Shown here: positions 11,476 to 21,989 of the stretch, in pieces
Numbering within the stretch: the first letter of the stretch is position 1
Layout of the letters: each line of letters starts with the position of its first letter
Assembly (NCBI GenBank): GCA_022495005.1
Contig: JAGYXB010000461.1
Location: 310,001-374,000, forward strand
Direction of reading: 5' to 3'
Length of the DNA stretch: 64,000 bases
Origin: Rhyacophila brunnea
Taxonomy: Eukaryota > Arthropoda > Insecta > Trichoptera > Rhyacophilidae
Position numbers and translations under genes: made by a program
The notes under the pieces: generated by a model
What the model was told of the DNA's origin: nothing
Seen by the model: the letters and a program-made list of their open reading frames with translations, nothing else
Databases searched by the model: none

Positions 11476-12198
11476 CATAAAATATATACCTACGATTTAA
11501 TTGTATTTATTATATGTTTAATTATATTCTTCACTTGTATTCATGTGGTTGTTATTACGTATTTTATTTAATGCTACCGGGCCTTATCTATTTTATTTTT
11601 ATTAAGAAAAAAAACTTATTATATATTGTATATATATAAATATTGATTATAAATATGTATAACAATAGATTAAAGATAATATAAAGAATATTTTCGATTA
11701 CTGGTTCAACATTCAATACAAAGTTGAACGACAAAAATCGCCACGTCAGAGTCGCCATTATTTATATTGTTAGTTATTATATCATTTATATCTGAATGTG
11801 CCATTCGCAAATCTTCATTGCTGCATTTTAACTCGCTCATAAATAACTGCAAAGCGGTAAAAAAGACGATTACTCTTGGAAAAGTAACCATTGTATTAAA
11901 AAAGTCAAATCCCTGCAACTGCCGCCGATAAAAATCGTCTCTCGTAGAACTGTTTTCATCCCGTCACATTAAAGTGACATGTTAACTTATGACGTATAAT
12001 TTCACTAAACGAACATTGGCACACATGCCTGTGTTTAATCCTCATTTGCAGGGAGCTAAGTACCAACCACATTGAAAATTTGGAGATGTTAGTTACTACA
12101 TCACCAGCGGCGTAACAACAAATATGAAAAAATATTATATTTTTTAAACATTTTGTAAATGTAATGTATCGACACAGTTTTGACTGCCCTAGTTATTC

Positions 12199-12275
12199 GC
12201 CCACGATAGTCAAGCGGCTAACGCCTCGGCTTATGGTGTCGTGGCTCCCATGTTCGAATCCTGAGTCTGGCAAAT
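12199..12275 (+). mobile_element. SINE head (tRNA-like)
   Basis: The tRNA-like segment has A-box-like TAGTCAAGCGGCTAACG and B-box-like TGTTCGAATCC, ending in GTCTGGCAAA. It lacks the usual SINE body. A second B-box-like piece (GGATTCGATCCCGGTG) follows at about 12325-12340, so two unrelated tRNA-derived fragments lie within 150 bases. Confidence 0.65.
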
Positions 12276-12442
12276 ATACCTACATAATGTTTTTCAATGT
12301 GGCTGTTTATGCGGGAGCTCCGGATTCGATCCCGGTGAGGACAAAATATATTGTACTTGTTTCACATCTAATACTAAATACACTACTGTAAAACCAAAAT
12401 ACTGTCATTGGACCCCTATGCCTTTTTTAGTGTCAAAAAGAA

Positions 12443-12850
12443 TGGTACAAGTCAGTTCAAAGGAAGCCAGGCGGGAACCAAGCTAATTTTCATAGTCCAT
12501 TTTGGCAAAATTCAAGAATGAAAACGTAATCTAACCTAACTTTGGCTGCGCGGTTTAAGCGTTTTGCCTTTGGCGTCATGAGTCCCAGGTTCGAATCCTG
12601 GGTCTGGCAAGTACACATATTGTTTTCAATTTGTGTATGAGCCACAGTATGGACCTAATAGGTTGAGCAAGTGGCTGATATCCATTTCTCGTAAAAAACA
12701 AAATCTGTTAATACAAACCTTCACTCTGTAGAGGTCCATATGATCTTATTAGGATCGGACATAGTCGGAAAAAAACCTAACACATAATCCAGTATATCGG
12801 CTATTTTCAAAAATTGTTTGCCGCTGGCTTCCTGTAAACCGACAAGAACC
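12443..12850. mobile_element. D element interrupted by a SINE
   Basis: The outer element has imperfect inverted ends: GTACAAGTC.GTT....GGAAGCCAGGCGGGAACC on the left, and the complement of GTCGGTTTACAGGAAGCCAG on the right. Related copies lie at 39245-39375 and 62567-62736. Its right half is the same sequence found inside the longer repeat C, so D and C appear to be size variants of one family. The interior is split by the SINE at 12541-12774. No coding potential. Confidence 0.65.
12541..12774 (+). mobile_element. tRNA-derived SINE with target duplication
   Basis: This is the cleanest SINE in the window. The head has TGCGCGGTTTAAGCG and B-box GGTTCGAATCC, ending in GTCTGGCAAG; the body contains TTTGTGTATGAGCCA, GACCTAATAGGTTGAGCAAG, ATTTCTCGT and GATCTTATTAGGATC. 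It is flanked by a 7-bp direct repeat, ACCTAAC, at 12534-12540 and 12775-12781, which interrupts the D element exactly once. That is what target-primed reverse transcription leaves, driven in trans by a LINE. Confidence 0.85.
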
Positions 12851-12950
12851 AAAAAAATATGTAAGTATAAATATAATGTATTTTATTGCATTATATTGTA
12901 TAATATATTATATTACTTCATTTAATTGTATTTCTTGTTAATAAACAAAT

Positions 12951-13002
12951 CAGTGGAGGCCCATATTATGATCTTCTTAGGATCGGAGATGGTCAAAAAA
13001 GT
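12951..13002 (+). mobile_element. SINE 3' end fragment
   Basis: Only the last part of the SINE body is present (GTGGAGGCCCATATTATGATC, TAGGATCGGAGATGGTC). It is a truncated copy. Confidence 0.6.
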
Positions 13003-13280
13003 TTTACTTTCCTTGCCACGATTCATTCTCGTAAAAATATCTATCAAGAACTTCGTAAAGCGACCAGGATTCGTATAAAATTGTAGAGAAAATGAAAAAA
13101 TCGGTGTGTGTACTTATGTACGCGCATTAGAAGTTATACTTCTTTGGCGTAACAAAACTTGTGATAAACTAGATTCTTTGACTAGCTCTTAATTATCTTG
13201 TTAAATTACACACTCAAGAAAAAGGACCGCTTATTGTAACGCCGTTGGTTTATTTCTATACACCTTAACTTATATTACTA

Positions 13281-13680
13281 AATTCTGTATACCAGAGGTA
13301 AACTATTGTAACTCAAAATTCGTGAAATGGAGATATTGTTATATTGTTACTTCATTACTTATCCTGCATACGTGGTAAATAGCTGTAACCCATATTACTC
13401 TTACTATAAAAGTTAAAAATTACAAATGCCATTGTAACTCCATAACTTTTAGAGGTAAACAACAGTAAGAAAACATTCTTTTCTAGAAACAATTCTTTTG
13501 ATGAAAGTTATAATCGAACTACAGCGGTAAACAAACAAAAAGGTTTTGATAAATAGATAAATTTTATCTTTTTCCATTCACGAATGCCACAAGTTGAAAT
13601 TTCCAAAAATCACAAATTCGTCTCTCCTGTGAAGTTTTCATTTTGGATTTACCGTAGTTTACCTCTGGTATACAGAATTA
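13281..13680. mobile_element. MITE with 30-bp terminal inverted repeats
   Basis: The left end at 13282-13311 (ATTCTGTATACCAGAGGTAA followed by ACTATTGTAA) is nearly the exact complement of 13650-13679. The core GGTAAAYA..NGTAA motif also recurs inside at about 13374-13389, 13454-13468 and 13526-13535, at spacings near 77, 80 and 72 bases. The outermost TA-rich bases make the exact target duplication uncertain; TA is possible. Non-coding. Confidence 0.7.
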
Positions 13681-13785
13681 TATAATTATTTATTGCTGTT
13701 TTTATTTTTAAAGTAACAACTGCCACTATGACGTTTAATAGTTTGTTTACGTAAGGAATTGCAAATAGCCGACAATAATAAATTC

Positions 13786-13799
13786 GCTGCCTAGGCAAC
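13786..13799. promoter_or_regulatory. Candidate RFX X-box
   Basis: GCTGCCTAGGCAAC is a near-perfect imperfect palindrome of the X-box type bound by RFX factors (GTTGCC, spacer, GGCAAC half sites). It lies in a locally GC-richer stretch (13750-13950), about 400 bases upstream of the candidate first exon. In animals X-boxes often control ciliary genes. The match is seen; binding and function are inference. Confidence 0.35.
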
Positions 13800-14206
13800 G
13801 GAACAATTCTAAACTATAATATTATACTGCATACTCGTCACGATTGCAGTATCATACTGCGGCGTAAAGATAGTTTGCTGATAACCGAACAATCGGTGTT
13901 TCGAATTCAATCGAGTGCGTTTATTTTTGTGTGAAGAAATAAATTATGTGTTACATGTCATGCGCCGAAAATAGACTCTGATCTGATTTTCGAAACGCGC
14001 TTAAAGAAGTATATTTTCAAAAAAAAAAACAGTTACAGTGCTACATAATATTTAAAATAGTAGGTATATGCACACCACTGGCGATAATATAATATAGATA
14101 CCTACTGTTTGCTGCTTATTATGTTATTATTATAAAAGGCATTTTTTAACGTATAACTGTGTACCGTATTAGTGTGACATCTTTTCCGAACATTATTTCA
14201 TTAGTG

Positions 14207-14282
14207 ATGGCATCATTCAGATTAATGTGGCACCCCGCGGCGGTATTCAAGCAAAATGCTCACAATATGATGCGAATCGTAG
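14207..14282 (+). CDS. Possible first coding exon of a host gene
   Basis: From ATG at 14207 a 25-codon frame (beginning MASFRLMWHPAAVFKQ) runs into AG followed by GTACGT at 14283, a strong splice donor in phase 1. The segment is GC-richer than its surroundings and has balanced codon use (CAC CCC GCG GCG GTA). The peptide has a basic, hydrophobic N-terminal look that would suit mitochondrial import or a small membrane protein, but I do not recognise it. Without splicing it stops 6 codons later. No second exon could be identified. An unspliced random frame is the main alternative. Confidence 0.3.
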
Positions 14283-14419
14283 GTACGTCGAAATTGTAAA
14301 TCGTCCGATAAAATACTGGATGTTAGTAGCTTGAATAAAAGTCCTGCATATCACCGAACCCCTATTACGATGTCGATTCAGTCATGGTCAAACTTTTGAT
14401 AAATAAAATAAAACAAATT

Positions 14420-14810
14420 CTAATGGATTTAAGTTTTGTACTATTCAATTTAAGTCGTTTTTTGCGACCCGGGTTTCGCCTTTCGGCATCTTCAGGCGCC
14501 GTGTACACTCACCAAAGGTAAACACACATTGACAACGAAAATTTTTAACTCTAGCTATATAATAAATCAATACAATAAAGTAGCTAAAAACTCCATTACC
14601 TACCTATTAAGTCAAAGGTCATAAAAAATACAACAAAGAAATTATGAATAGTTGAAGTGTCAGTAACAAACCTAATTAGTAAAATCCTATCTTATTAATA
14701 ACAATACACTTGATAGCATATTATAATAAATCGTCAAAACCTAATAATAGATCATTATTCTTTATAAACAATAAAAATTCTACACACAAGAGGTGTAAAT
14801 CGTCATTAAT
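14420..14810 (-). mobile_element. Penelope-like terminal fragment (family L), copy 1
   Basis: A non-coding repeat shared with 50985-51265: TGGATTTAAGTTTTGTACTATTC, a motif block with GGCGC, ACACA.TGACAAC, and further AT-rich landmarks through GATCATTA and TGTAAATC. On the minus strand it carries a hammerhead-like core at 14466-14495. Hammerhead motifs are known from the pseudo-LTRs of Penelope-like retroelements, which is why I place it there; no reverse transcriptase is present. Confidence 0.5.
14466..14495 (-). ncRNA. Hammerhead-ribozyme-like motif
   Basis: On the minus strand the order is CTGAAGA (14495-14489, matching the CUGANGA core), a 3-bp stem GCC/GGC capped by a GAAA tetraloop (14487-14478), then GAA AC (14477-14473), loop CCGG-like bases, and GT-C (14468-14466). 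All conserved core positions of a hammerhead are present and the expected cleavage site would follow C14466. Stem I is weak (about 2 bp), as in minimal hammerheads. Whether it cuts is not known. Confidence 0.55.
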
Positions 14811-15338
14811 TCCATTAGAATTTAAATTCAAATTCCATCAAGTATAGTATCATCGATAGTATTAATATCAAAAATAAAACAATATGGACTTTTACCATTA
14901 TGCTATGAATTATTTGCTGATTGTATTATATAGAGATATGTGTATATTATTCTCGTATTAATACCTATAAGAAGACTGGAATGTTGCATTGTTGCAAGAA
15001 TAATGCCAAAAGTTGTTAAGTCGATAATTTAGGTAAGTATTCAGAGTTAACAACGGATTGTGTATCTATATATTATAAATAGTATGTATGCTAGAAAAAA
15101 AATCAAGGTCATCCAATATATAGAACATGCACATAAAGCACAAATAAATTAACATTATGCCTGCTTTTAGAGGGCATGTGAAATGTTTAAATTACAATTT
15201 CTCCATAACATGATTTAGAGACATACCAACAGTGAGTATTCTGTTGCTTAGAATGACACAATAATATTAAGATTTGGCGAAATTACCAATCGAGACCTTA
15301 AATTAGATTCGAGACTGAAAATTGTGGTTAGCCGTTAT

Positions 15339-15631
15339 CACGGAACTCAGAAATAAATGGAACTGAAATACTTAACGGTATGGAGTAACAGGCAACCGAT
15401 CTCGAGTGTGGAAGAATATGGGATAAACTTAAACACGTGTCAATAATACGCTTGTCATTCATTATGACAACTGCTCTTGGTTTATGCACTTACGCTCAAT
15501 CAATATTGGTGTATTTAAAGGTTGCAACACACACTATTGCACGTCTATAATGTGTGGTTTGAGTCCGTAGGACGGACGTAGGAGGGTGGGTATAGCCTAT
15601 CGGAATTATATTTATTATTCTGTTCTGTGGT
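15339..15631 (+). mobile_element. H element, copy 1
   Basis: A roughly 293-bp non-coding repeat that begins CGGAACTCAGAAATAAATGG and ends TCTGTTCTGTGG. The same unit occurs at 39412-39727, 55552-55843 and, inverted, 63216-63512. Internal landmarks are AACAGGCAACCGATC, GGGATAAACTTAAACACGTG, CTCA.TCAATATTGGTGT and ATTGCACGTCTAT. The ends are only weakly inverted (ACAGAA near both). The flanks of this copy match at 4 of 6 bases (CGTTAT/TGTAAT), poorer than in the other copies. Confidence 0.65.
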
Positions 15632-15714
15632 TGTAATGTTCTATCAATTCTTTTCTATGGTCAGTCATACAGATATCACGGAGAGTTGAAGCTATTGTTT
15701 TCTCATCTTCAAGT

Positions 15715-15910
15715 TGACGTTTTCAATCGAATGGGAAAGGACCGAGAAGTTCTTCGAAGTATCAACACAAGAAAACTACAGTACCTCGGCTACATTTTGA
15801 GAGGACAACAGAATGGCATTCCCTAAATTATCATCCAAGGAAACATCAATGGTAAGCGTAGCAGAGAACGATGCTAAATATCTTGCATTTAGAACCTATG
15901 TGATTGGTGC
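15715..15910 (+). pseudogene. RTE-like LINE reverse transcriptase remnant
   Basis: From 15751 the plus strand encodes M-less fragments of a LINE C-terminus: GKDREVLRSINTRKLQYLGY, ILRGQQNGIP, stop, then IIIQGNINGKRSRER and NLCDWCTEV. The order RKLQYLGH.LRG...L..IIQGKI.GKR..GR..... NLR.W is typical of the tail of RTE/BovB-like reverse transcriptases. At least two stops interrupt it. It is a dead, 5'-truncated copy of a family different from K. Confidence 0.7.
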
Positions 15911-16056
15911 ACTGAAGTGCACTGAAGTATTCCGAGAGCACACGGTAAAGTAGAGATGGCATCATAAAAAACAACGAAGAACTGAAAATCCTGGAGAGAG
16001 CTTGAAGAGACTTTTTACAGCGGTGGATTGAAACGGGGCTATGATAATGTTGATAC

Positions 16057-16318
16057 CAGTGGCGAAGGGTGGAGGTACGCAGTTGAAGTCCAAAATAAAT
16101 AATGCACACCAAACTCTGTCAGTCAAACGTATTTGTTGTCATTCGATTGAAACTAATGTGTGTAGATAGTGTTTATTACTTTTAAAATTTTGAAAACTAA
16201 CCAGTACCATCTGAAATTGTATTTTTAGTTCAACGAAAACAAATAAGTATGACTGGTAAAGTTTAGTGAGCACTATTTATATCGAATTTTAACAGCGTAC
16301 CTCCACCCTTCGCCACTG
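16057..16318. mobile_element. hAT-type MITE, family E, copy 1 (262 bp)
   Basis: Long terminal inverted repeats start CAGTGGCGAAGGGTGGAGGT and run for about 100 bp, so the whole element is nearly a hairpin. CAGTGG ends are typical of hAT elements. Other copies lie at 27508-28073, 33720-34195, 40724-41700, 46795-47197 and, partial, at 45455 and 62770. The flanking 8-mers here (GTTGATAC/GACTCTAT) do not match, unlike two other copies, so this copy may have suffered flank rearrangement. Confidence 0.75.
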
Positions 16319-16789
16319 GACTCTATACCTACATAATATGGCATATTTCAAAAAAGTAGATAATACCTTAAATATATCAATCGTGGAGAAATCGCTATTA
16401 TAATTGTTACAGATTACAGAATGAAGGAGTTCCAGCTAAATCTACGGTTAGTTCAGCTGGCATAGCTTTAGTGATAGAGAAGATTTTAGTTGTATATCAC
16501 TGAAAAAAATTGGACGTATGTATTTGGATATCACTGACTGACTGAAATTAACAAAGGAGAAAATAAAATGCGTTTACAGAATGTTTCAATTTAGAAATTG
16601 TCAGGGTGTGTTTTATATTCATATTAACATATTAACGTGCGTTGGGGATTTCTATTCAGACCGCTTCGGTTACACATAACTTGTACATAAATATTTACGA
16701 GGGCAATAATTATCGCTTTATGTATTTCAAAGAAGAAAAATTATAAACACCAATGTTATAAAAGCTCCATGTAAACGACTATAATGGAA

Positions 16790-16862
16790 ACCCTCGTAGT
16801 CTAGTACATAAAGCACTAGTTTCTCAGACAGCATATTCCTGGTGTGATTCCTGGCGAGACCC
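16790..16862 (+). mobile_element. tRNA-like fragment
   Basis: CCCTCGTAGTCTAGTACATAAAGC followed 35 bases later by GTGTGATTCCTGGCGAGACCC resembles a decayed tRNA-Asp/Glu-derived segment (an A-box-like TAGTCTAGT and B-box-like GTGATTCC). It is not foldable into a good cloverleaf. A pseudo-tRNA or SINE head are equally possible. Confidence 0.3.
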
Positions 16863-16869
16863 CATTACA

Positions 16870-19840
16870 TCTTTGAAATTTTCTCAAACCTAGATATTTT
16901 TATAATAATTGTGTATCCATACTATTACTGATAGCCTATTCTAGTGTTAAAAATATATTATTTAAAAGCAACAACTTGTTAATAATTATAATATAGTAGT
17001 GGCTTCATATTGTTTAATGTCATATTAGTATCAATAATTAAATATTGGTTTATTATATTTATCAGAAATATAACGGTAACTTTGAAAATGGAAAATATTT
17101 GTACCGAGTGGGACACGAATCTATACCCATCGCATTCTGGACAATGTGATTTACTAATTAGGTAACAGGATCAACACTAATCACACCGATATTAATACAA
17201 TGCTTGCGGGCACTTTATTAATTAACGTGTTATTTGCATTTGTAACAATTAATTTGCCAATAAAATGAGAATTAATTGTTATAAAAAAATTCCGTTCGTA
17301 CTGGCAATTATTTTTTGTATTTTAGAATCAAGATATTTTAGAATTCGTTATTGACTGTCCGGAAATTTGCACGTATACAGTTGGACGTATGATTGAGATG
17401 TTGTATTGGAAATAGACGGACATAATAGTATTGAGATCAAATTCACGTATAAATCAAACTCTTTAAAATTGCTACGTAATAAACCCACCAGAATATAATA
17501 AAAATTCAGAAGAAAAAAGGTAAGTAGGTACCTAAATTTAATTATTAATACAATCGTATTGCATTTATTAATCAATATATACAATTAATGGTTTTATTGA
17601 ATCTAATAAAAATGGAGCATTACTGTCAGCTATCCAACCTACAATGAACTGTGGTACGATGAATAATTAACATATAACCGAAAGGTAAAAATACATCTTC
17701 AAAGGGTTAATTAAAAGGGGCAATTACATCATAATTACTCAAATATTTAAGTTAATTTATTCAGAAGAATATGTGAAGACATTGACTGCATATTTTGATT
17801 AACAATCACGAATACGTCAAATGTCTCATTCGTATCAAAAAGTCAAAATAATTATGGTGGTTATAAATAAGCCTTGTTTCAATTTCACTCAACCAACATA
17901 TAAAATATTAATTTTGCTGACTATGTACCATAACAGCTAAATTAAAATCATTTCAGAAATGCCATCAACTATTTTTAACACAAAATTTTCATAATATTCT
18001 TTCTTCGTATTCTTGCGAATTCAAGGTTTGAAATAAAAGCCATAGCCACCCGTTGGACAAAAACAAAACGTTGGTATATAGGTATGTATTATAATCCAAA
18101 CCGTTGAAACTTCATTTAGGATTCCAAAATCAAATTGTCATTAATTTTATCATCCCATTCCAGGTCATATTGTATTATTATTAATAGCTATGTTACTATA
18201 GAATTTCCATCATTATCATGGGTGGGCGATCTGTGTAACTAAAAATCCTCCGCATCTTTTACATACATACTCAACCACAATCTCTTCTTTTCTCATGTAG
18301 GCTACTCTACACCGGGTTCTTTACTGCTTGCAGAATATCTTTCTTATCCCGGTCGCACGGGTGTGCGCGGATGAGAGTTCCAACATTGCCGGCCGTTTGA
18401 TTTATGACCATGTCTCAGTTGAGATAATTTTGAGTTTGTGATTAGTCTTATATTACAAAAATGAGCGGCAGAGCCAATCCAAAAAAAAAATCTTCCTAAC
18501 TTTCTTCTTTAAGCACTACGGTGCATGGTTGCAGCATCAGTCCCGTGCGGCTCCGTTTCGGGACGGAATGAGCACTTAAAAACACTTCTTTCAGACACGT
18601 TTAAAGCGTCATAGAAAGCGGCCGTGCATATCCACGGCTGTGCATATATGACGGTGGTGGTGGGAACTTTAATGTATTACAAAAATTAAGTTATTCAGCG
18701 CTAGGTCACCAAATCTGCTAGATCGACAAACTAATGCCGTTCAGTACACAGAGAAAAAATAAGGACTACAAGGGATGCAAGGATATAGGATTTGTCTACA
18801 ATCAATAGAGAATAAAACGTTAATCTATTAATATTTTACCAATAGCCAACATTTTACTTAATACATAGCAATGTATAGATATTTTTTATTAATTTATCAC
18901 ATACATTTAAAAAAGTAGTATTGATTATTTTATATGAAGGTAGGTATATTATATTTTAAAATTTAATAAGCACACCATTGAGCAGTCGTTTGCATATAGA
19001 TCTAACAAGAAAAAATAATACTATTATGAAAAGAAAACTATTTACAGCATCCCTACGCCACTGCAAGAAAAATAAATAAAAACGATCGCACACAATCCAC
19101 AGATATAGAGAGTGCGATATTTACAGATGTAACTGAAATACGATTGTATCGTAATATTCGTATTAATTTAACGCGACAATGGGTGGATGGTGACTAGGTC
19201 GTTGTATGGGAAAGCATTGTTCAAAGCTGAAGCCCCCCCATGGTCTCATCATCCGCCATGATGTACCACGTACCATTCGCTAGGGATGCCTGCAATAATT
19301 TTCACCAATCGATACTTTAATATTCGGTATCACTGAAACTGCCAGGAGAACCGATATTATTGCTTTACAGTTTTACACAATCGGTATTATTTTTTTTAAA
19401 TATTATTTCATGCACACTTTTTTATAGTAGATTTTGAGTAGTTATGTGTTCAGAATTATCTAAAAAGGGACAGTAGCAATTTAATTGATATAGAGGCTTG
19501 ATTTTGAGGCCCCTTATGATAAACAAATTATATTTGAATGATTTATTACTTTTATTTTCTATAAATTATAGAAAAAATGTAATTTAATTACATGTAATCA
19601 AACAGACTCAATTTTTATAAATCACAAAACATACATAGTTTTGCTATAACATAAGTATTTATCTGTAACAACTTTCATGAATTTATATTAAAATACTAAA
19701 ATATAACGTTAGTTGTTATTAGTGTGCGAATTACAATAACAAATATTAGGTATATAAAAGTAAGATATATACCTATACATAAACTTTTCATTATCCAAGC
19801 GAAAAAAAAATTGCGTCCACGGAATCAATTATCAAATAAA
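16870..19840. other. AT-rich non-coding stretch
   Basis: No gene is supported. Small frames (for example 17584-17348 on the minus strand) are low complexity. A GC-richer patch at about 18290-18660 (GGTCGCACGGGTGTGCGCGG, CCGTGCGGCTCCGTTTCGGG) stands out but carries no recognisable motif. A possible transposon end (CAGTGGCGTAGGG on the minus strand) ends at 19063. Confidence 0.4.
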
Positions 19841-19846
19841 TGTTCT

Positions 19847-20490
19847 TTTGACCATGTCTGATCCTAATAAAATCATATGGGCCTCCACAGGTGTGTATTA
19901 ACAGATAGTTTTGTTTTTGTTTTTACGAGAAATGCATTTTAGTCACTTGCACAACCTATTTGGTCCATACTTTTACTCCAAATATACATTGAAAACAATA
20001 TGTGAATACGTGTATTAATTAAGGCGCTAAGTACCAAAATACTAAAACTGGCATTTTTATAGAAAAATGTTCTACATACCAACGCCAATAACTTCAACTA
20101 TAGTCTAAGTGCCTCAAGCAAGTCAAAAAAATACAGCAAAATAATTAAACCTGTCGACGTTGTAAGTCCGTTGGCGTGTTTTATTTATAATGGTGTAAAG
20201 TAGCACTGCAGTGGTCAACGGCATTCAATATAAAATAGCTGACGATGGTGTGTTGACACTTGCGAGTTCTTAATACCTAAAATTATAGAAGCTGCCGTGA
20301 TTGCTTCACACTGTAAAACTACACTTTTCAAAAGGTCTGATTCATGAAATTTTACTGCAATGACTCGGTATTTCGTAACTACAGGCAATACTACTTTTTG
20401 GTACTTAGAGCCTTATTCAATACACGTATTCATGTGTATTTGCCGGACCCATAAGTCTAAACTGATATCCACGACATTATAAGCCGACGC
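19847..20490 (-). mobile_element. tRNA-derived SINE split by a MITE
   Basis: The SINE body runs from the 3' end at 19847 (GACCATGTCTGATCC, GGGCCTCCACAG, ACGAGAAATGC, CACAACCTATTTGGTCCATAC) to ACAATATGTG at 20004. It resumes with ATGTGTATTTGCCGGACCC at 20432 and a decayed tRNA head to about 20490. Between them is the element at 20005-20431. The SINE is therefore older than that insertion. Confidence 0.8.
20005..20431. mobile_element. 427-bp inverted-repeat element inside a SINE
   Basis: The ends are AATACGTGTATT..TAAGGCGCTAAGTACCAAAA and its imperfect complement (TTTTGGTACTTAGAGCCTTA..AATACACGTATTC), about 36 bp each. The 5-bp word ATGTG flanks it on both sides (20000-20004 and 20432-20436) while the SINE consensus has it once, so the target duplication is 5 bp. 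The interior is non-coding. A 5-bp duplication does not fit hAT (8), mariner (TA) or piggyBac (TTAA); the superfamily is open. Confidence 0.75.
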
Positions 20491-20499
20491 GCGTAAGAT

Positions 20500-21920
20500 G
20501 TGGGTTCTTATATAATATTCACAATTTCTGCCTTAATTTGCTGTCTCGTGGCAACGTATGATCTGCCTAATTCTGTAAGAAGTCACTGATTTTAACATTG
20601 TTGAATAATATTTGAGCGTCTGTTCAGTGAAATCCAATACCTATATTATGAAAAATACATAGTTAGAGGAAGGACGGATCCTTCTTGTATTGCGACCAAG
20701 ACGAAATCACTTTGGAACGGTGTTAGTGTCATTTGAAAGTTACGGTACCAACACCTAAATGAGTCGCCTGCACTACCACAAGAATCTGACACCATTTTAC
20801 CTACGCATCTTTTTTAAATTTTGGTATAGGTAATTTAATTATTTTACGACTAGTTTGAACTATTTGGAGGCCTAATTTTGTACTGCATTAGTAGGGTAAT
20901 AGAAAATCGTTGCTATTTAGTATAGACTATAGAGTTTTTCTAGGATTTCACATTCACGTATTTATAATTTCAATGAGTCGATAGGTTTCATACCCGTATA
21001 AAATTGTTTGCTGCCATCCCTACTTTTCCCCAATACTCCTCGTGTACTTTACATCCTGAACTCGATGTTACTACAGCGGCGCTTTGAAAAAATGGAATAA
21101 TGGTAGAATGTGGACGAGTAGTACAGGCTGTGTTCTGAGCGTCCGTTTGCAGAGAGATTTATGAATTTCATTTTCAAAGGGATCGCGAACAAATGATTCA
21201 TTTTTTTCTGATTTTCAAAATGTCTGCTTTAATTCTTTATATCACACGCGAAAGCATTCGAGGGATGGAGGTGGAGAGGCTGAATAAAGAGTGGGGAGAG
21301 CAGTGTCATCTTTGTGGTGTTGCCAGTTATGTATTTTTTTCACTCGCAAAGTGATAAAAAGCGGTTTCACTTGGGGTTGCGATTACTCAGTAAGGAAATT
21401 AGTATTGTCTATTATTATCAAATACCTCTTTATATTTCTGAAAGAATTATTGGTTATATTTGTATTGAATGAAATTGATAATAAAAAGTTACGTTCACAA
21501 ACACAGTTATACTCCTAAATGACAGCAGCATAATATATTATAATATATTAGTTTTGTAATAATACAGATGATATTAATTAAATAGTTACCAAAATCAGTA
21601 TTAGTAACTATATTTTTCTTTTGGTGTCGTCTTCCACTGAATATTTGCGAGCAAATTTCAGTAGGTACATCTCTCTATCCTGAGCCAGAAGTATTAGATC
21701 ACCAACCTTGTCGGCGACCCGGAATTTCTTCTCAACAATATTATGTTATAAACAATAATTTTCAAATATTATAAATACCTATAGGGAAATAGGTATTATG
21801 TCGTTGTTAGTTTTAATTAAAATTAATTATAACTAAAATGAACGCAAAAATCCGAGACAATCGATTAGGACATAGTTCAATTTATTATGCAATATTTTCG
21901 TAATTGTTTCAATAATATAA
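20500..21920. other. Non-coding stretch with a GC-richer patch
   Basis: No gene supported. Between 20640-20790 and 20990-21300 the composition is more balanced than elsewhere. An ATG at 21266 opens 29 codons with a CHLCG motif, too short to call. The remainder is AT-rich. Confidence 0.4.
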
Positions 21921-21921
21921 A

Positions 21922-21985
21922 CAGTTGACGCTGAGTGGCTACACGTCAGGTGTATAATGTCGTGTGTCCCGGGTTCAAATCAATT
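21922..21985 (+). mobile_element. SINE head fragment (tRNA-like)
   Basis: GCTGAGTGGCTACACGTCAGG with GTCGTGTGTCCCGGGTTCAAATC resembles the SINE head with its A- and B-box regions. The body is missing. Confidence 0.5.
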
Positions 21986-21989
21986 AAAT

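Noticed and set aside
19045..19063. hAT terminus (CAGTGGCGTAGGGATG on the minus strand) as a complete element
   Set aside because: No partner end or duplication was found; several GGGATGCC-like words nearby (19291, 21018, 25633) do not pair convincingly.
21266..21355. Short frame with CHLCG as a zinc-finger exon
   Set aside because: Only one CxxC pair, no splice donor in frame, and no conservation information.
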